Of a stretch of 64,000 bases of DNA, positions 1-9,454 are shown piece after piece. Both the position numbers and the translations under genes were made by a program. Source of the DNA: Loktanella salsilacus. GTDB lineage: Bacteria; Pseudomonadota; Alphaproteobacteria; Rhodobacterales; Rhodobacteraceae. Numbering within the stretch: the first letter of the stretch is position 1; every line of letters starts with the position of its first letter. The stretch spans positions 124,001 through 188,000 of the forward strand of contig NZ_FOTF01000008.1 in assembly GCF_900114485.1 (NCBI RefSeq). Reading direction: 5' to 3'. Under the pieces are notes generated by a model. It saw nothing but the letters and a program-made list of their open reading frames with translations, was not told the origin of the DNA and searched no databases.

Positions 1-264
1 ACCGTGCAGCCGACGGACCTGCTGGTACGCCTGTTCCACGAAGAACAGCCGCGTGTCTATGATCCGCAGCCTGTCACCTTTGGCTGCACCTGTTCGGCTG
101 ATCGTGTCCGGCAAAGCCTGTCGATTTATTCGGCCAAGGACATCAAAACGATGACCACGGACGAAGGCATCGTAACTGCTGATTGCCAATTCTGCGGCGC
201 TCATTACGAGTTCCAGCCAGAAACCCTTGGGTTCGAGGCTGTATCGTCCGATGGCGCAGAGTGA
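1..264 (+). CDS. hslO: Hsp33 redox chaperone, C-terminal part (5' truncated)
   Basis: This is the last 87 or so codons of Hsp33, a cytosolic holdase chaperone switched on by oxidative stress. The frame is open from the first base, so the gene starts outside the window. The C-terminal redox switch is visible: a Cys-x-Cys pair (FGCTCS) and a Cys-x-x-Cys pair (DCQFC), which in the family bind zinc when reduced and form disulfides when oxidised. The spacing between the pairs fits the family. The stop overlaps the start of the downstream Nudix gene by 14 bases, suggesting one transcript. The N-terminal substrate-binding domain cannot be judged. Confidence 0.93.
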   Translation, partial: TVQPTDLLVRLFHEEQPRVYDPQPVTFGCTCSADRVRQSLSIYSAKDIKTMTTDEGIVTADCQFCGAHYEFQPETLGFEAVSSDGAE

Positions 265-847
265 TCTGAAAAGCCGCCTACAAGAGGCGCTGGCCCGGCC
301 GGGCCGGCCCTCGACCGACTTTGATCTGAACAAAGATATCACCGCGCCTGCTGGCCGCACATTGCGGGCGGCAGGCGTGCTGATCGGCATTTCGCCCGAA
401 ACAGAGAATGTTTTCCTGACCATGCGCTCTGCCGCGCTAAAGCATCATCCGGGGCAGATTGCCTTTCCGGGCGGCAAACAGGACGCAGGTGATCCGACCA
501 CCACCGCTGCTGCCCTGCGCGAGGCAGAAGAAGAAATCGGTCTGCCACGACATCAGGTCGAGGTTTTGGGCGTCATGCCCGGCCATGAAACTGTGACCGG
601 CTTTCTGATGACCCCTGTCATCGGCTTGATCCACGGTGAATTCACCCCTGTGCCAGAGGCCGGAGAGGTCGCTGAGGTCTTTCAGGTGCCGCTGTCCCAT
701 GTCAGCAATCCCGCGCATTTCGCGGTCCAGTCGCGTCGCTGGCAGGGCCATATGCGCAACTATTATACCGTGCCATTTGGTCCATATTATATCTGGGGTG
801 CCACCGGGCGCATTTTGCGGGCCTTCGCTGATCGGATGCATCCATGA
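251..847 (+). CDS. Nudix hydrolase, CoA pyrophosphatase (NudL) type
   Basis: A Nudix-fold pyrophosphohydrolase of about 198 residues. The Nudix box reads PGGKQDAGD followed by ALREAEEEIGL, with the spacing of the NudL/CoA diphosphatase subfamily rather than of MutT; such enzymes split coenzyme A into phosphopantetheine and 3',5'-ADP. I chose the ATG at 251 over an in-frame TTG at 227 because it is the first ATG and overlaps the hslO end only slightly. The stop overlaps the next start (ATGA at 844-847), so it is translationally coupled to the CCA-adding enzyme gene. The substrate is inferred from the subfamily motif and was not tested. Confidence 0.88.
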   Translation: MAQSDLKSRLQEALARPGRPSTDFDLNKDITAPAGRTLRAAGVLIGISPETENVFLTMRSAALKHHPGQIAFPGGKQDAGDPTTTAAALREAEEEIGLPRHQVEVLGVMPGHETVTGFLMTPVIGLIHGEFTPVPEAGEVAEVFQVPLSHVSNPAHFAVQSRRWQGHMRNYYTVPFGPYYIWGATGRILRAFADRMHP

Positions 848-1977
848 AAATTGCGTCAGACTGGCTGTCGAACCAAAACGCGCAGCGCGTTTGCGCAATG
901 CTGACGGATGCAGGGCATCAGGCGTGGTTTGTGGGCGGCTGCGTGCGCAATGCTCTGATCGGCGCTGTTGCCAGCGATCTAGATCTGACGACTGATGCGC
1001 GCCCCGATACAGTCACAAAATTGGGCAAAGCTGCGGGTTTCAAGGTGATCCCGACAGGCATTGACCATGGTACTGTCACTGTCGTCGTGGATGGCAACCC
1101 GTTCGAAATCACAACCTTCCGCCGCGATGTCGATACGGATGGTCGCCACGCCACCGTCGCCTTTGCCGATACCGCCGATGAAGACGCCCGCCGCCGCGAT
1201 TTCACGATGAATGCGCTTTATGCCGCCCCCGATGGCACGCTGCACGACCCGCTTGGCGGGATCGCTGATGCGCTGGCGGGGCATGTGCGCTTTATCGGCG
1301 ATGCTGGGCTACGGATCCAAGAAGACTACCTGCGCATCCTGCGTTTTTTCCGTTTTTTCGCCTGGTACGGCGATCCGGCGATGGGGATTGACGCCGACGG
1401 TCTGGCCGCCTGCGCGGGCAACCTAGATGGTATCGACGGGCTTTCCGCCGAACGCATCGGTCAGGAAATGCGCAAGCTGCTGTCCGCGCCCAACCCCGCA
1501 CCTGCTGTCGCTAGCATGGCTGCAAGCGGTGCGCTGTTGCGGGTGCTGCCTGGGGCGGGGCCAAACGCGCTGACTGTGCTGATTCATCTTGAAGAAATCG
1601 CCGGGATAGAGCCAGATTTCAGCCGTCGCCTTGCGGCGCTGGGCGGTGATCCGACCCGCTTGCGGCTGACGAATGCAGAGGCGCAGCGTCATGAGATCTT
1701 GCGGGATATGGACATTGGTGCAGGCGAAGCCGGATATCGCTTTGGCGCACAAATTGCCATCGACCGCGCGCTGGTTTTGGCTGCATCCCTATCGCAGCCG
1801 CTTCGCGACGCCGACGTTGTAGCGGCGCGCCATGGCGCGGGTCAAATTCTGCCTGTCAAAGCCGCCGATTTCATGCCCAGTCTAAAGGGTCCCGCCCTTG
1901 GCGCGGCGCTGAAACAGGCAGAAGCCCGCTGGATCGCATCCGGCTTTACCCTGACACGGAACGATCTGCTGGCTTAA
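844..1977 (+). CDS. cca: CCA tRNA nucleotidyltransferase
   Basis: Adds or repairs the 3' CCA end of tRNAs in the cytosol (class II nucleotidyltransferase superfamily, 377 residues). Near the N-terminus are the GGCVRN nucleotide-binding motif and the DLDLTTDARP motif, whose two aspartates coordinate the catalytic metal. The RRRDFTMNAL and DYLRILRFFRF motifs of the head and neck domains follow. It could be CCA-adding or A-adding only; in a genome with a single copy the full CCA activity is expected. It is coupled by a 4-base overlap to the upstream Nudix gene and followed by about 60 bases before the ABC exporter pair. Confidence 0.93.
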   Translation: MKIASDWLSNQNAQRVCAMLTDAGHQAWFVGGCVRNALIGAVASDLDLTTDARPDTVTKLGKAAGFKVIPTGIDHGTVTVVVDGNPFEITTFRRDVDTDGRHATVAFADTADEDARRRDFTMNALYAAPDGTLHDPLGGIADALAGHVRFIGDAGLRIQEDYLRILRFFRFFAWYGDPAMGIDADGLAACAGNLDGIDGLSAERIGQEMRKLLSAPNPAPAVASMAASGALLRVLPGAGPNALTVLIHLEEIAGIEPDFSRRLAALGGDPTRLRLTNAEAQRHEILRDMDIGAGEAGYRFGAQIAIDRALVLAASLSQPLRDADVVAARHGAGQILPVKAADFMPSLKGPALGAALKQAEARWIASGFTLTRNDLLA

Positions 1978-2036
1978 GGCTTTTCCTTTTACAACTTGCG
2001 GCCTACATCAAAGGTCCGAGAGACAGAGGCCTTGTC

Positions 2037-3869
2037 GTGTTTGGTTATTTCGAACGCCTTGTCGATCCCTATACGCCGTATGAGGAGACCGACACACCGC
2101 CCACGCGGCTTGCGCCGTTCCTGTGGGACTACACCCGGCCGTTTCATCGCATTTTTGCAGTGACGGCGGGCCTATCAACGATTGTGGCGTTCATAGAGGT
2201 CGCGTTGATCGGCTACCTTGGTCGCCTTGTCGATCTGCTGGATAAAGACCCCAGCATTTTTTGGGCGGATCACGGGGTAGAGCTGATCGCGATGGCGGTG
2301 TTCTTTCTGACCCTGCGGCCCGTGATCCAGACCGCCCATACGGCGCTACTTAATCAGTCGATTATGCCGAACCTGACCGCCCTTGGCCGTTGGCGCGCGC
2401 ATCGGCAAATCATGCGCCAGTCTATCGGCTGGTTCGAAAACGACTTTGCCGGACGGATCGCCAACCGTGTGATGCAGACGCCAAATGCCGTCGCATCGGT
2501 GATGAACCAGTTCTTCGAGGCTGTCGCATTCGCCGCCGCCTATCTGATCGGTGCCTTCATCCTGCTTGCAGACGCGGACCTGCGGCTCGTATTGCCGTTG
2601 CTGGCGTGGTTCATTCCCTATCTGTTTTTGCTGCGCTGGGTGATCCGGCGGATCAAGCCCGCCTCGCAGGCCTCTTCTGACGCACGCAGTGTTGTTACGG
2701 GGCGGATTGTTGATGGCTACACCAATATTCACGCGGTGAAGATGTTCGCCCACCACGACGCCGAACTGACCTATGCGAAGGGCGCGATAGAGGTTTCGCG
2801 CACGACGTTGATGCGCGAAATGCGGCTTTATACGATCATGGACCTTGCGCTGGTCTTTCTGAACGGCGTGCTGGTGGTCGGCGTTGTCGGTTGGGCGTTA
2901 TCGCTTTGGCTGGGCGGGCTGGCGAGCGTTGGCGTTGTCGCCTCTGCCGCGGCGCTGGTGCTGCGCTTGAATGGCATGAGCGGCTGGATCATGTGGGCCG
3001 TCAGCCAGTTGTTTCAGGAACTTGGCGTGGTGGCCGAGGGGCTAGAGACGATTGGCCAGCCTGTCACGCTCACCGATGCGCCCGGCGCTGTGCCCCTGCA
3101 GGTCACATCTGGCCAGATAGAGGTGACCGCGCTGTCGCACCACTATGGCAAAGCGAAAGGCGGCTTGGACCAGATCAGCCTGTCCATTCCAGCAGGCCAA
3201 AAAGTGGGCCTTGTCGGTGCCTCCGGCGCAGGTAAATCGACCCTAATTAAGCTGCTTTTGCGGTTTTACGATGCCGAGGGTGGCACGATCTGCGTCGACG
3301 GTCAGGACATCGCTGGCGTGACCCAAGGGTCGCTTCGGCAGGCTATCGGCATGGTGCAGCAAGATAGTGCCCTGCTGCATCGGTCTGTGCGGGAAAACAT
3401 TCTATATGGTGCCCCAACCGCAAGCGACGCTGCGATGATCGCCGCAGCCCGCCAAGCGCAGGCGCATGATTTCATCAAGGTGCTGGCCGACGCCGAAGGC
3501 CGCAGCGGTTATGATGTGCGCGTCGGTGAACGCGGGGTAAAGCTGTCGGGTGGTCAGCGTCAACGTGTCGCGCTGGCGCGGGTGATCCTGAAAGACGCGC
3601 CAATCTTGCTGCTGGACGAAGCGACAAGTGCGCTGGATTCGGAAGTAGAGGCCGCAATCCAGGACACGTTAGAGACGCTGATGCAGGGTAAAACCGTGAT
3701 CGCCATCGCGCACCGTCTGTCCACCATCGCCCGGATGGACCGGATCGTCGTCATGGACGACGGACGCATCATCGAGGACGGTACCCATGACGAGTTGCTT
3801 GCGCTGAATGGTCGTTATGCCCGGTTCTGGGCGCGGCAATCGGGTGGATTTTTAGGGGACGACACATGA
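2037..3869 (+). CDS. ABC exporter, fused membrane and ATPase domains (first of pair)
   Basis: A half-transporter of 610 residues: an N-terminal type I exporter transmembrane domain (roughly residues 30-330, several hydrophobic helices) and a C-terminal ATPase. The ATPase shows Walker A GASGAGKST, the signature LSGGQRQR, Walker B ILLLDEATSALD and the switch histidine in IAIAHRLST. The start is a GTG at 2037. Its stop overlaps the start of the next gene by 4 bases (ATGA), and that gene encodes a similar half-transporter, so the two probably form a heterodimer in the inner membrane. The substrate cannot be read; MsbA-like lipid or drug export are the usual options. Confidence 0.9.
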   Translation: MFGYFERLVDPYTPYEETDTPPTRLAPFLWDYTRPFHRIFAVTAGLSTIVAFIEVALIGYLGRLVDLLDKDPSIFWADHGVELIAMAVFFLTLRPVIQTAHTALLNQSIMPNLTALGRWRAHRQIMRQSIGWFENDFAGRIANRVMQTPNAVASVMNQFFEAVAFAAAYLIGAFILLADADLRLVLPLLAWFIPYLFLLRWVIRRIKPASQASSDARSVVTGRIVDGYTNIHAVKMFAHHDAELTYAKGAIEVSRTTLMREMRLYTIMDLALVFLNGVLVVGVVGWALSLWLGGLASVGVVASAAALVLRLNGMSGWIMWAVSQLFQELGVVAEGLETIGQPVTLTDAPGAVPLQVTSGQIEVTALSHHYGKAKGGLDQISLSIPAGQKVGLVGASGAGKSTLIKLLLRFYDAEGGTICVDGQDIAGVTQGSLRQAIGMVQQDSALLHRSVRENILYGAPTASDAAMIAAARQAQAHDFIKVLADAEGRSGYDVRVGERGVKLSGGQRQRVALARVILKDAPILLLDEATSALDSEVEAAIQDTLETLMQGKTVIAIAHRLSTIARMDRIVVMDDGRIIEDGTHDELLALNGRYARFWARQSGGFLGDDT

Positions 3870-5695
3870 AATTCGCAGACTGGATCGACCCCTTTTCCCG
3901 CGCCGCAGGTCCGCCGCCCAGCACTTTGATCGCCTTTTTGCGCTGGGCCCTGCGCGGCAGCTTTGGCGCGATGGGCGCTGGGGCAGTCGTTAGCACGATT
4001 GCTGGCGTGCTCGAAGTCTTGGCTGCATTGATTCTTGGCCGTGTCATCGACTCGGCGCTGGCCAGCGATAGCACGACATATTTCGGTGAAAACGCGTGGC
4101 TGCTGATTGGCGTCGCGCTGTTCTTTGTCGTGTTCCGGCCGCTTGTGCTGGGCCTGTCGGGGATGATGCAATCTGTCGTGGTGGCACCCGCCGTCTATAA
4201 TTTGGTGCTGTCGCGGCTGCACCGCCACACGCTGGGGCAGGCAGTGACGTTCTTTGACAACGACTTTGCCGGGCGCATAAGCCAGAAACAGATGCAGGCG
4301 GCGCGGGCAACGACGGATCTGGGCGTCGATACGATCAACACCGTGTTTTACGCGCTGGCGTCGGTCGTGGGCTCGATCATCTTGCTGACCGATATCGATA
4401 TCTGGTCTGCCGTCGTGCTGGCGATCTGGATGCTTGCGTACATCGGTCTGATCCGCGCCTTCATGCCCCGCATCCGCGAAACGTCAAAGCTGCGCGCCGG
4501 ATCGCGGGCGATGGTGACGGGGCAAGTCGTCGACACGATCACGAACATCAAAACCGTTAAGCTGTTCGCCCATGCTGATCACGAGGACCGCGCCGCCACT
4601 GACGCAATGGAGAAGTTTCGTTTGGATTCTCTCGGCTTCGGCTGGGTGTCTGCGGGCTTCCGCTTTTGGCTGATGACGCTGGCGGGCGTGCTGCCCGTTC
4701 TGCTGGTCGGGATCACGCTTTACCTGTGGCAGCAGGGCGCGGCATCGGCGGGTGATATCGCTGTCGCTGGCACGATCGGTCTGCGGCTGGCGCAGATGAC
4801 GGGCTGGGTCAGTTTTACCCTGATGGGCATGTATTCGAATGTCGGAGAGGTCGAGGACGCTGTTAAAACGCTGTCCAAACCCCACGCGCTGCCAGACGCG
4901 GCTGACGCCGTTGATCTGGATCTTAGCGCTGGGCGCATCGCGCTGGATAACGTGACCTTTACGTATGGCGGCGGCACGGGCGGCTTGCGCGATGTGACGC
5001 TGCATATCGCCAGTGGCGAAAAGCTGGGGATCGTCGGCGGGTCTGGCGCGGGGAAATCAACGCTCGTGGCCTTGCTGCTGCGACTTTATGATCCCGAAAA
5101 GGGTAGCGTTTCCATCGACGGGCAGGACCTGCGCCAGGTGGGGCAGGAAAGTTTGCGGCGCAAGATCGGAATGGTCACGCAGGAAACGGCGATGTTTAAC
5201 CGATCAGCTCGGGACAATATCCGCTACGGTGCCCCGGATGCGACGGATGATCAAATCAAGGCCGCCGCCGCACGGGCAGAGGCCGAGGAGTTTATCGCCA
5301 ACATTCGCGACCACGCCGGGCGCAAAGGCTATGACGCGCATCTGGGCGAGCGGGGTGTGAAACTGTCCGGCGGTCAGCGGCAGCGCATCGCCATTGCCCG
5401 CGCGATCCTCAAAGACGCGCCGATCCTGATCTTGGACGAGGCCACCAGCGCGCTGGATTCCGAGGTTGAGGCAAGCATTCAGGACGCGCTGGACGCCGTA
5501 ATGGAAGGCAAGACCGTGATCGCCATCGCGCACCGCCTGTCCACTTTGCGCCAAATGGACCGCATTATTGTGCTGGATGGGGGTCGGATCGTCGAACAAG
5601 GCGATCATGATGACCTCTTGGCGCAAGAAGGGCTTTACGCGCGGTACTGGAACAGGCAATCGGGGGGCTTCATCAGCGTAGAGGACGACGCGTGA
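3866..5695 (+). CDS. ABC exporter, fused membrane and ATPase domains (second of pair)
   Basis: The 609-residue partner of the preceding exporter, with the same layout: membrane domain at about residues 30-330, then an ATPase with Walker A GGSGAGKST, signature LSGGQRQR, Walker B ILILDEATSALD and IAIAHRLST. Both halves keep the catalytic glutamate after Walker B, so neither site looks degenerate, unlike many heterodimeric exporters. It overlaps its upstream partner by 4 bases, and the following methyltransferase gene begins at a GTGA overlap. Substrate unknown. The tight coupling of the three genes suggests co-expression but not a shared function. Confidence 0.9.
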   Translation: MKFADWIDPFSRAAGPPPSTLIAFLRWALRGSFGAMGAGAVVSTIAGVLEVLAALILGRVIDSALASDSTTYFGENAWLLIGVALFFVVFRPLVLGLSGMMQSVVVAPAVYNLVLSRLHRHTLGQAVTFFDNDFAGRISQKQMQAARATTDLGVDTINTVFYALASVVGSIILLTDIDIWSAVVLAIWMLAYIGLIRAFMPRIRETSKLRAGSRAMVTGQVVDTITNIKTVKLFAHADHEDRAATDAMEKFRLDSLGFGWVSAGFRFWLMTLAGVLPVLLVGITLYLWQQGAASAGDIAVAGTIGLRLAQMTGWVSFTLMGMYSNVGEVEDAVKTLSKPHALPDAADAVDLDLSAGRIALDNVTFTYGGGTGGLRDVTLHIASGEKLGIVGGSGAGKSTLVALLLRLYDPEKGSVSIDGQDLRQVGQESLRRKIGMVTQETAMFNRSARDNIRYGAPDATDDQIKAAAARAEAEEFIANIRDHAGRKGYDAHLGERGVKLSGGQRQRIAIARAILKDAPILILDEATSALDSEVEASIQDALDAVMEGKTVIAIAHRLSTLRQMDRIIVLDGGRIVEQGDHDDLLAQEGLYARYWNRQSGGFISVEDDA

Positions 5696-6894
5696 GCCTG
5701 ATTATCGAAAGTCTGACCCATCTGGGCGCTGGCCGCGCCAATGACGGCACACTTGTGCCGCGCACTTTGCCCGGTGAAGAGGTGGCATTGCGCCCCGACG
5801 GAACCCCGCAAATCCTGACGCCGTCAGCGCAACGTGTCGCGGCACCCTGCCGCCACTTCAAGACCTGCGGCGGCTGCGCCTTGCAGCACGCGGCGGATGA
5901 TTTCGTGGCGGAGTGGAAGCAAACTGTCGTGGCGCGTGCCCTGCTCGCGCATGGGCTAGAGCCTGAATTCCGCCCTATGCACACATCGCCTGCGCAATCG
6001 CGGCGGCGTGCAAAGTTTTCGGGGCGGCGCACGAAGTCCGGCGCGATGGTGGGCTTTCACGCCCGCGCATCTGATGTGTTGGTCGCTGTGCCAGATTGCC
6101 AGTTGGTTACGCCGGGCATGCTGGCTGGAATCCCGATGCTAGAGGCGCTGACCGTCATCTCTGCGTCCCGCCGGGGCGAAGTCGCGCTGACCGTCACCGA
6201 TAGCGCCGCTGGGCTGGACGTGCTGGTGCAGACCGACCAGCGTTTGACCGATCAGCTGCGCATCGAATTGGCGGGCTTTGCCCAGCAGCATAAGCTGTCC
6301 CGTCTGACTTGGGTGGATGAAACCGTCGTCACACTGCGCGATCCTGTGCAGGTCTTTGGCCCCGCAACCGTGACGCCGCCGCCGGGCGCGTTCTTGCAAG
6401 CGACCGAAGACGGCGAAGCGACGCTGCGCAGCGGTGTGATGGACATCGTCGGCAACGCCTCCCGCGTGGTGGACCTGTTTGCAGGTTGCGGCACGTTCTC
6501 GCTTCCGCTGACCCGCACGGCAGAGGTGACGGCGGTCGAAGGCGAAGCGGCGATGATCGCGGCTATGGATCGCGGCTGGCGCAGCGCCAAAGGCGTCAAG
6601 CGCCTGACTGGTATCACACGTGATCTGTTCCGCCGCCCGCTAGAGCCAGACGAGCTGAACCGCTTTGACGCGGCTGTTATCGACCCGCCGCGCGCAGGCG
6701 CTGCGGCGCAGGTGGCAACAATCAGCGTGAGCACGATCAAGACCGTGGCAATGGTGTCGTGCAACCCGGTCACCTTTGGCCGGGACGTCGCGGCGCTGGT
6801 CGAGGCAGGCTTTACCTTAAACTGGGTTCAAGTCGTCGATCAGTTCCGCTGGTCCCCCCATGTCGAGATGATTGCGTCGCTCACGCGGGCGTGA
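5692..6894 (+). CDS. 23S rRNA/tRNA uracil-5 methyltransferase family (RlmD/TrmA-like)
   Basis: A class I S-adenosylmethionine-dependent RNA methyltransferase of 400 residues. A Cys cluster typical of the Fe-S-containing RlmC/RlmD branch is seen (CRHFKTCGGC, with a later Cys in VPDCQLV). The SAM-binding motif VDLFAGCGTF, the IDPPRAG motif and the catalytic-cysteine motif VSCNP near the C-terminus are all present, as expected for enzymes making 5-methyluridine. It starts at a GTG overlapping the exporter stop by 4 bases. At 400 residues it is slightly short for RlmD because the TRAM-like N-terminus is reduced. The exact target base (rRNA or tRNA) is not readable. Confidence 0.87.
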   Translation: MSLIIESLTHLGAGRANDGTLVPRTLPGEEVALRPDGTPQILTPSAQRVAAPCRHFKTCGGCALQHAADDFVAEWKQTVVARALLAHGLEPEFRPMHTSPAQSRRRAKFSGRRTKSGAMVGFHARASDVLVAVPDCQLVTPGMLAGIPMLEALTVISASRRGEVALTVTDSAAGLDVLVQTDQRLTDQLRIELAGFAQQHKLSRLTWVDETVVTLRDPVQVFGPATVTPPPGAFLQATEDGEATLRSGVMDIVGNASRVVDLFAGCGTFSLPLTRTAEVTAVEGEAAMIAAMDRGWRSAKGVKRLTGITRDLFRRPLEPDELNRFDAAVIDPPRAGAAAQVATISVSTIKTVAMVSCNPVTFGRDVAALVEAGFTLNWVQVVDQFRWSPHVEMIASLTRA

Positions 6895-6942
6895 CCGGCG
6901 CGGTTGTCTTAGCGCTTGGCCGCTGGGTGGGTGCTGGTGTAG

Positions 6943-6976
6943 CCAATAGGGAAGGTCGACCAAGATCGACCATTGG
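6943..6976. repeat. nested inverted repeat ahead of the L,D-transpeptidase gene
   Basis: A perfect inner inverted repeat (GGTCGA, six-base spacer, TCGACC) is flanked by an outer pair (CCAAT and ATTGG), with six unpaired bases on one side. It lies 18 bases before the transpeptidase ATG and 49 bases after the methyltransferase stop. No T-run follows, so it is not a standard terminator. It could be an operator or a folded leader; the function is unknown. Confidence 0.5.
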
Positions 6977-6994
6977 ACAGATAGCGGGCATGTT

Positions 6995-7501
6995 ATGATT
7001 TTGAACCGACGTTTAATGATGGCCACGGCCATGGGCGCTTTGCTGACGGCTTGCGGAAAGCCTGCAGTCAGCAAGTTTCGCCGCTATGATGGGCCACCTG
7101 TGACGCGGGTGCAGGTGTTCAAAAAGCAGCGTCGATTACAGCTGCTCAGCGGTAATCGCATGCTGAAAGACTACAAAATGGAAATGGGATTTGCGCCCGA
7201 CGGGCACAAGCAAATCCAGAATGACGGCCGTACGCCCGAAGGCGCGTACCGCATTGATCGGCGCAACGCGAACAGCCGTTTTCACCTGTCGCTAGGCATT
7301 TCCTATCCGAATTCGGACGATATCGCGCGGGCCGAAGCTATGGGCAAACGCCCGGGCGGCGATATCTTTATCCACGGCACCCCGACCAATTATATTGGTC
7401 AGGACGACTGGACCTGGGGCTGTATCGCCGTCAGCAATGACGAGATCGAAGAGATCTACGCCATGGTCAAAGACGGCACGCCGATCTTTATCTATCCCTA
7501 A
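6995..7501 (+). CDS. L,D-transpeptidase (YkuD) family lipoprotein
   Basis: A 168-residue envelope protein. The N-terminus is a short signal sequence ending in a lipobox (LLTAC), so it is probably lipid-anchored. The C-terminal half is a YkuD domain with the catalytic HG...GC pattern: IHGTP around residue 127 and WGCIAVS around residue 147, where the Cys is the nucleophile. The family forms 3-3 peptidoglycan cross-links or attaches proteins to peptidoglycan; small single-domain members like this are poorly characterised. It is convergent with the CAP-domain gene, only 12 bases apart. A nested inverted repeat sits just upstream. Confidence 0.88.
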   Translation: MILNRRLMMATAMGALLTACGKPAVSKFRRYDGPPVTRVQVFKKQRRLQLLSGNRMLKDYKMEMGFAPDGHKQIQNDGRTPEGAYRIDRRNANSRFHLSLGISYPNSDDIARAEAMGKRPGGDIFIHGTPTNYIGQDDWTWGCIAVSNDEIEEIYAMVKDGTPIFIYP

Positions 7502-7513
7502 GGTGGCGAGACC

Positions 7514-8092
7514 CTATTGGGTCATCGGCGGCAGGGACGCAAAGGTATCGGCCGTAAAGGTCGGTGCCTGCACCACAGGGCCCGTGCCCATGGTCATCAC
7601 CCACCAGATTTTGCCAGCGGGTTCTTGAAACCACGACAGGCCCATCTTGCGTGCAGCCGGGTCCAGCACAACGCGGCGCGTATCTGCCTGCTTCATCCAA
7701 GCGGCAAGGGTTTCAAGCTCTGTCTCGTAGGACTCAGAGATATTCTCACCCAGCACGCGGCCTTGAAAGCCGACGCGTTGCGCGCGTTCCAGCGGTGACG
7801 ATCCGTCAGAGCCGAACAGCCAAGGCCGGTTCTGGATCGACATATCGCGCGCATGGGTCGCGTCAGCGGCATTCAGTTGTGGGTCCAGTTCGACCGCAGG
7901 CACGCCAGCGGCGGCGCGCAAGGTGTTGACGCTATCCAACATGCGGAACTGGATATCATCGGTGTCGTCCGGGCCAATGCGGTAGACTTGCGGCAAAGGC
8001 AGGCCATCAGGGCCGATCCGACCCTTGGGCGCGCCGCTACATGCAGCAAGGCCAAGGGCCATCACCCCAAAGATCATCTGACGTCGTAGCAT
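7514..8092 (-). CDS. CAP (SCP-like) domain lipoprotein
   Basis: A 192-residue exported protein. The signal sequence ends in a lipobox (GLAAC), after which about 35 residues lead into a CAP/SCP domain. Recognisable pieces are the helix with HARDM, the GENISES motif and the C-terminal strand WWVMTMGTG. Bacterial CAP proteins are secreted or periplasmic and mostly of unknown activity; some of the pathogenesis-related fold bind lipids or calcium. It runs towards the L,D-transpeptidase gene, another cell-envelope lipoprotein. The link between the two is positional only. Confidence 0.82.
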   Translation of the reverse strand: MLRRQMIFGVMALGLAACSGAPKGRIGPDGLPLPQVYRIGPDDTDDIQFRMLDSVNTLRAAAGVPAVELDPQLNAADATHARDMSIQNRPWLFGSDGSSPLERAQRVGFQGRVLGENISESYETELETLAAWMKQADTRRVVLDPAARKMGLSWFQEPAGKIWWVMTMGTGPVVQAPTFTADTFASLPPMTQ

Positions 8093-8204
8093 TTTGGCAC
8101 CCTTTTGCTGGCCGTTGCGCTCTCTTACCGAAGACAGGCAACCACTTCAAATGCCACATCAGTGAGGTCGCGCTTTCCCGCAGGGGCATAGATTACATGC
8201 CACA

Positions 8205-9383
8205 TCAGGCGCGCGCTGGTTTTGACCCTAGCGCGCCTGACAGAACAAAGCTGACGGCCACAAGCGGCAGGCCAAGGCCAAAGGTCCAGCGCAGACCCGC
8301 GTGTTCGGCGACAAAGCCAAGCAACGGCGGCCCTAGCAAGAAGATGACAAAGGAAAACTGCGCCAGCGCGGCGACATTCAGCGCGGCAGATCGATCGCTG
8401 CGCTGGGCAGCCGCCGACATCGCCAGCGGAAAGATTGCGGCAGTTCCGGCACCGATCAGCGCAAAGCCAAGCAGAGCGACCAGCGCAGACGGAGCGAAGA
8501 ACACGACAAGGACACCAAGCGCCATGGCAACCTGCATCGCCCGCGCGACCCGGTCCGGGGCGTGGCGGTCAACAATGCGGTCTGAAAAGTAGCGTGTGAT
8601 CGCCTGCGACAGCGCGGTCGTGGCGACGGCGAGGCCGCCCAGAAACGGCAGGGCGTCAAACACGGACCGCATATAGATGGCCGACCAGTCGATGCTGGCA
8701 CCTTCTAGCAGCATCGCCGACAGAGATACGCCGACCAGTACCATGATGCCTTTGGTCGGCCGTGCAATCGCCGGTCCGGCATCGGCTGTTTCGGTGCCGC
8801 GTTTTGGGGCTGGCTGAAAGTCGGCCAGAAGCACGCGTACCCCTAGGAAAATGATTGGCAACACAAGCGCCATGTGCAGCGTCGGCGGCACACCAAACTG
8901 GGCCATTGCGGCGCCGAACAGACCGGCGGCGAAGAAACCAAAGCTCCAAAAGGCGTGGGCGCGGTTCATGATGCGGCGGCCTAAGGCGGCTTCGACGCGG
9001 TCCGCTTCGACGTTCACGATCACCTCTGTCGCGCCCATCGTTAGCCCGGCGGGGATCAGCAAGAAATACAGCGCCAGCGGTCCGGTCGCATGGACTGCAA
9101 TGGCGAAGCACAGCGACATCAGCGGCAGAAGGATGAACAGCGCTTGCCGATGCCCAAGACGCGCAATGACTGGCGCAGCCAATGTCAGGGCGATCAGGGT
9201 GCCCGTCGATGTGCCGATCAGGGCCAACCCCAGGGCACCTTCTTCGATGCCCATCGCGCGTTTGATGTCCGGCAGGCGCGGGAAAAGGTTGCCCAATGCA
9301 AAACTATAGATCGCAAAGGCAGCAAAGACGCGCTGATGCGGGGCAAGGCGAGCGGAGATCGACATGAGGGGTGCTTTCGGCAT
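8205..9383 (-). CDS. MFS transporter
   Basis: A membrane protein of about 390 residues with roughly twelve hydrophobic segments and the layout of the major facilitator superfamily. An early loop carries the sequence SFALGNLFPRLPDIKRAMGI, reminiscent of the YbjJ/fucose-permease-like MFS branch. A second start at 9365 (MSISARL...) would drop six residues and is equally likely. The substrate is not readable. It is a single minus-strand gene, with 112 bases to the CAP gene downstream and 166 bases to hemH upstream. Confidence 0.82.
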   Translation of the reverse strand: MPKAPLMSISARLAPHQRVFAAFAIYSFALGNLFPRLPDIKRAMGIEEGALGLALIGTSTGTLIALTLAAPVIARLGHRQALFILLPLMSLCFAIAVHATGPLALYFLLIPAGLTMGATEVIVNVEADRVEAALGRRIMNRAHAFWSFGFFAAGLFGAAMAQFGVPPTLHMALVLPIIFLGVRVLLADFQPAPKRGTETADAGPAIARPTKGIMVLVGVSLSAMLLEGASIDWSAIYMRSVFDALPFLGGLAVATTALSQAITRYFSDRIVDRHAPDRVARAMQVAMALGVLVVFFAPSALVALLGFALIGAGTAAIFPLAMSAAAQRSDRSAALNVAALAQFSFVIFLLGPPLLGFVAEHAGLRWTFGLGLPLVAVSFVLSGALGSKPARA

Positions 9384-9454
9384 TAAATCCGGCGCACTTA
9401 ATCACGGTTATCTGTGCGGGCCAACGGGGACCGGATGCAGCGCTTCGCGCTACA

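Noticed and set aside
2037-5695. The two exporter genes as a recent tandem duplication
   Set aside because: The protein sequences share only family motifs; membrane parts differ widely, so a recent duplication is not supported.
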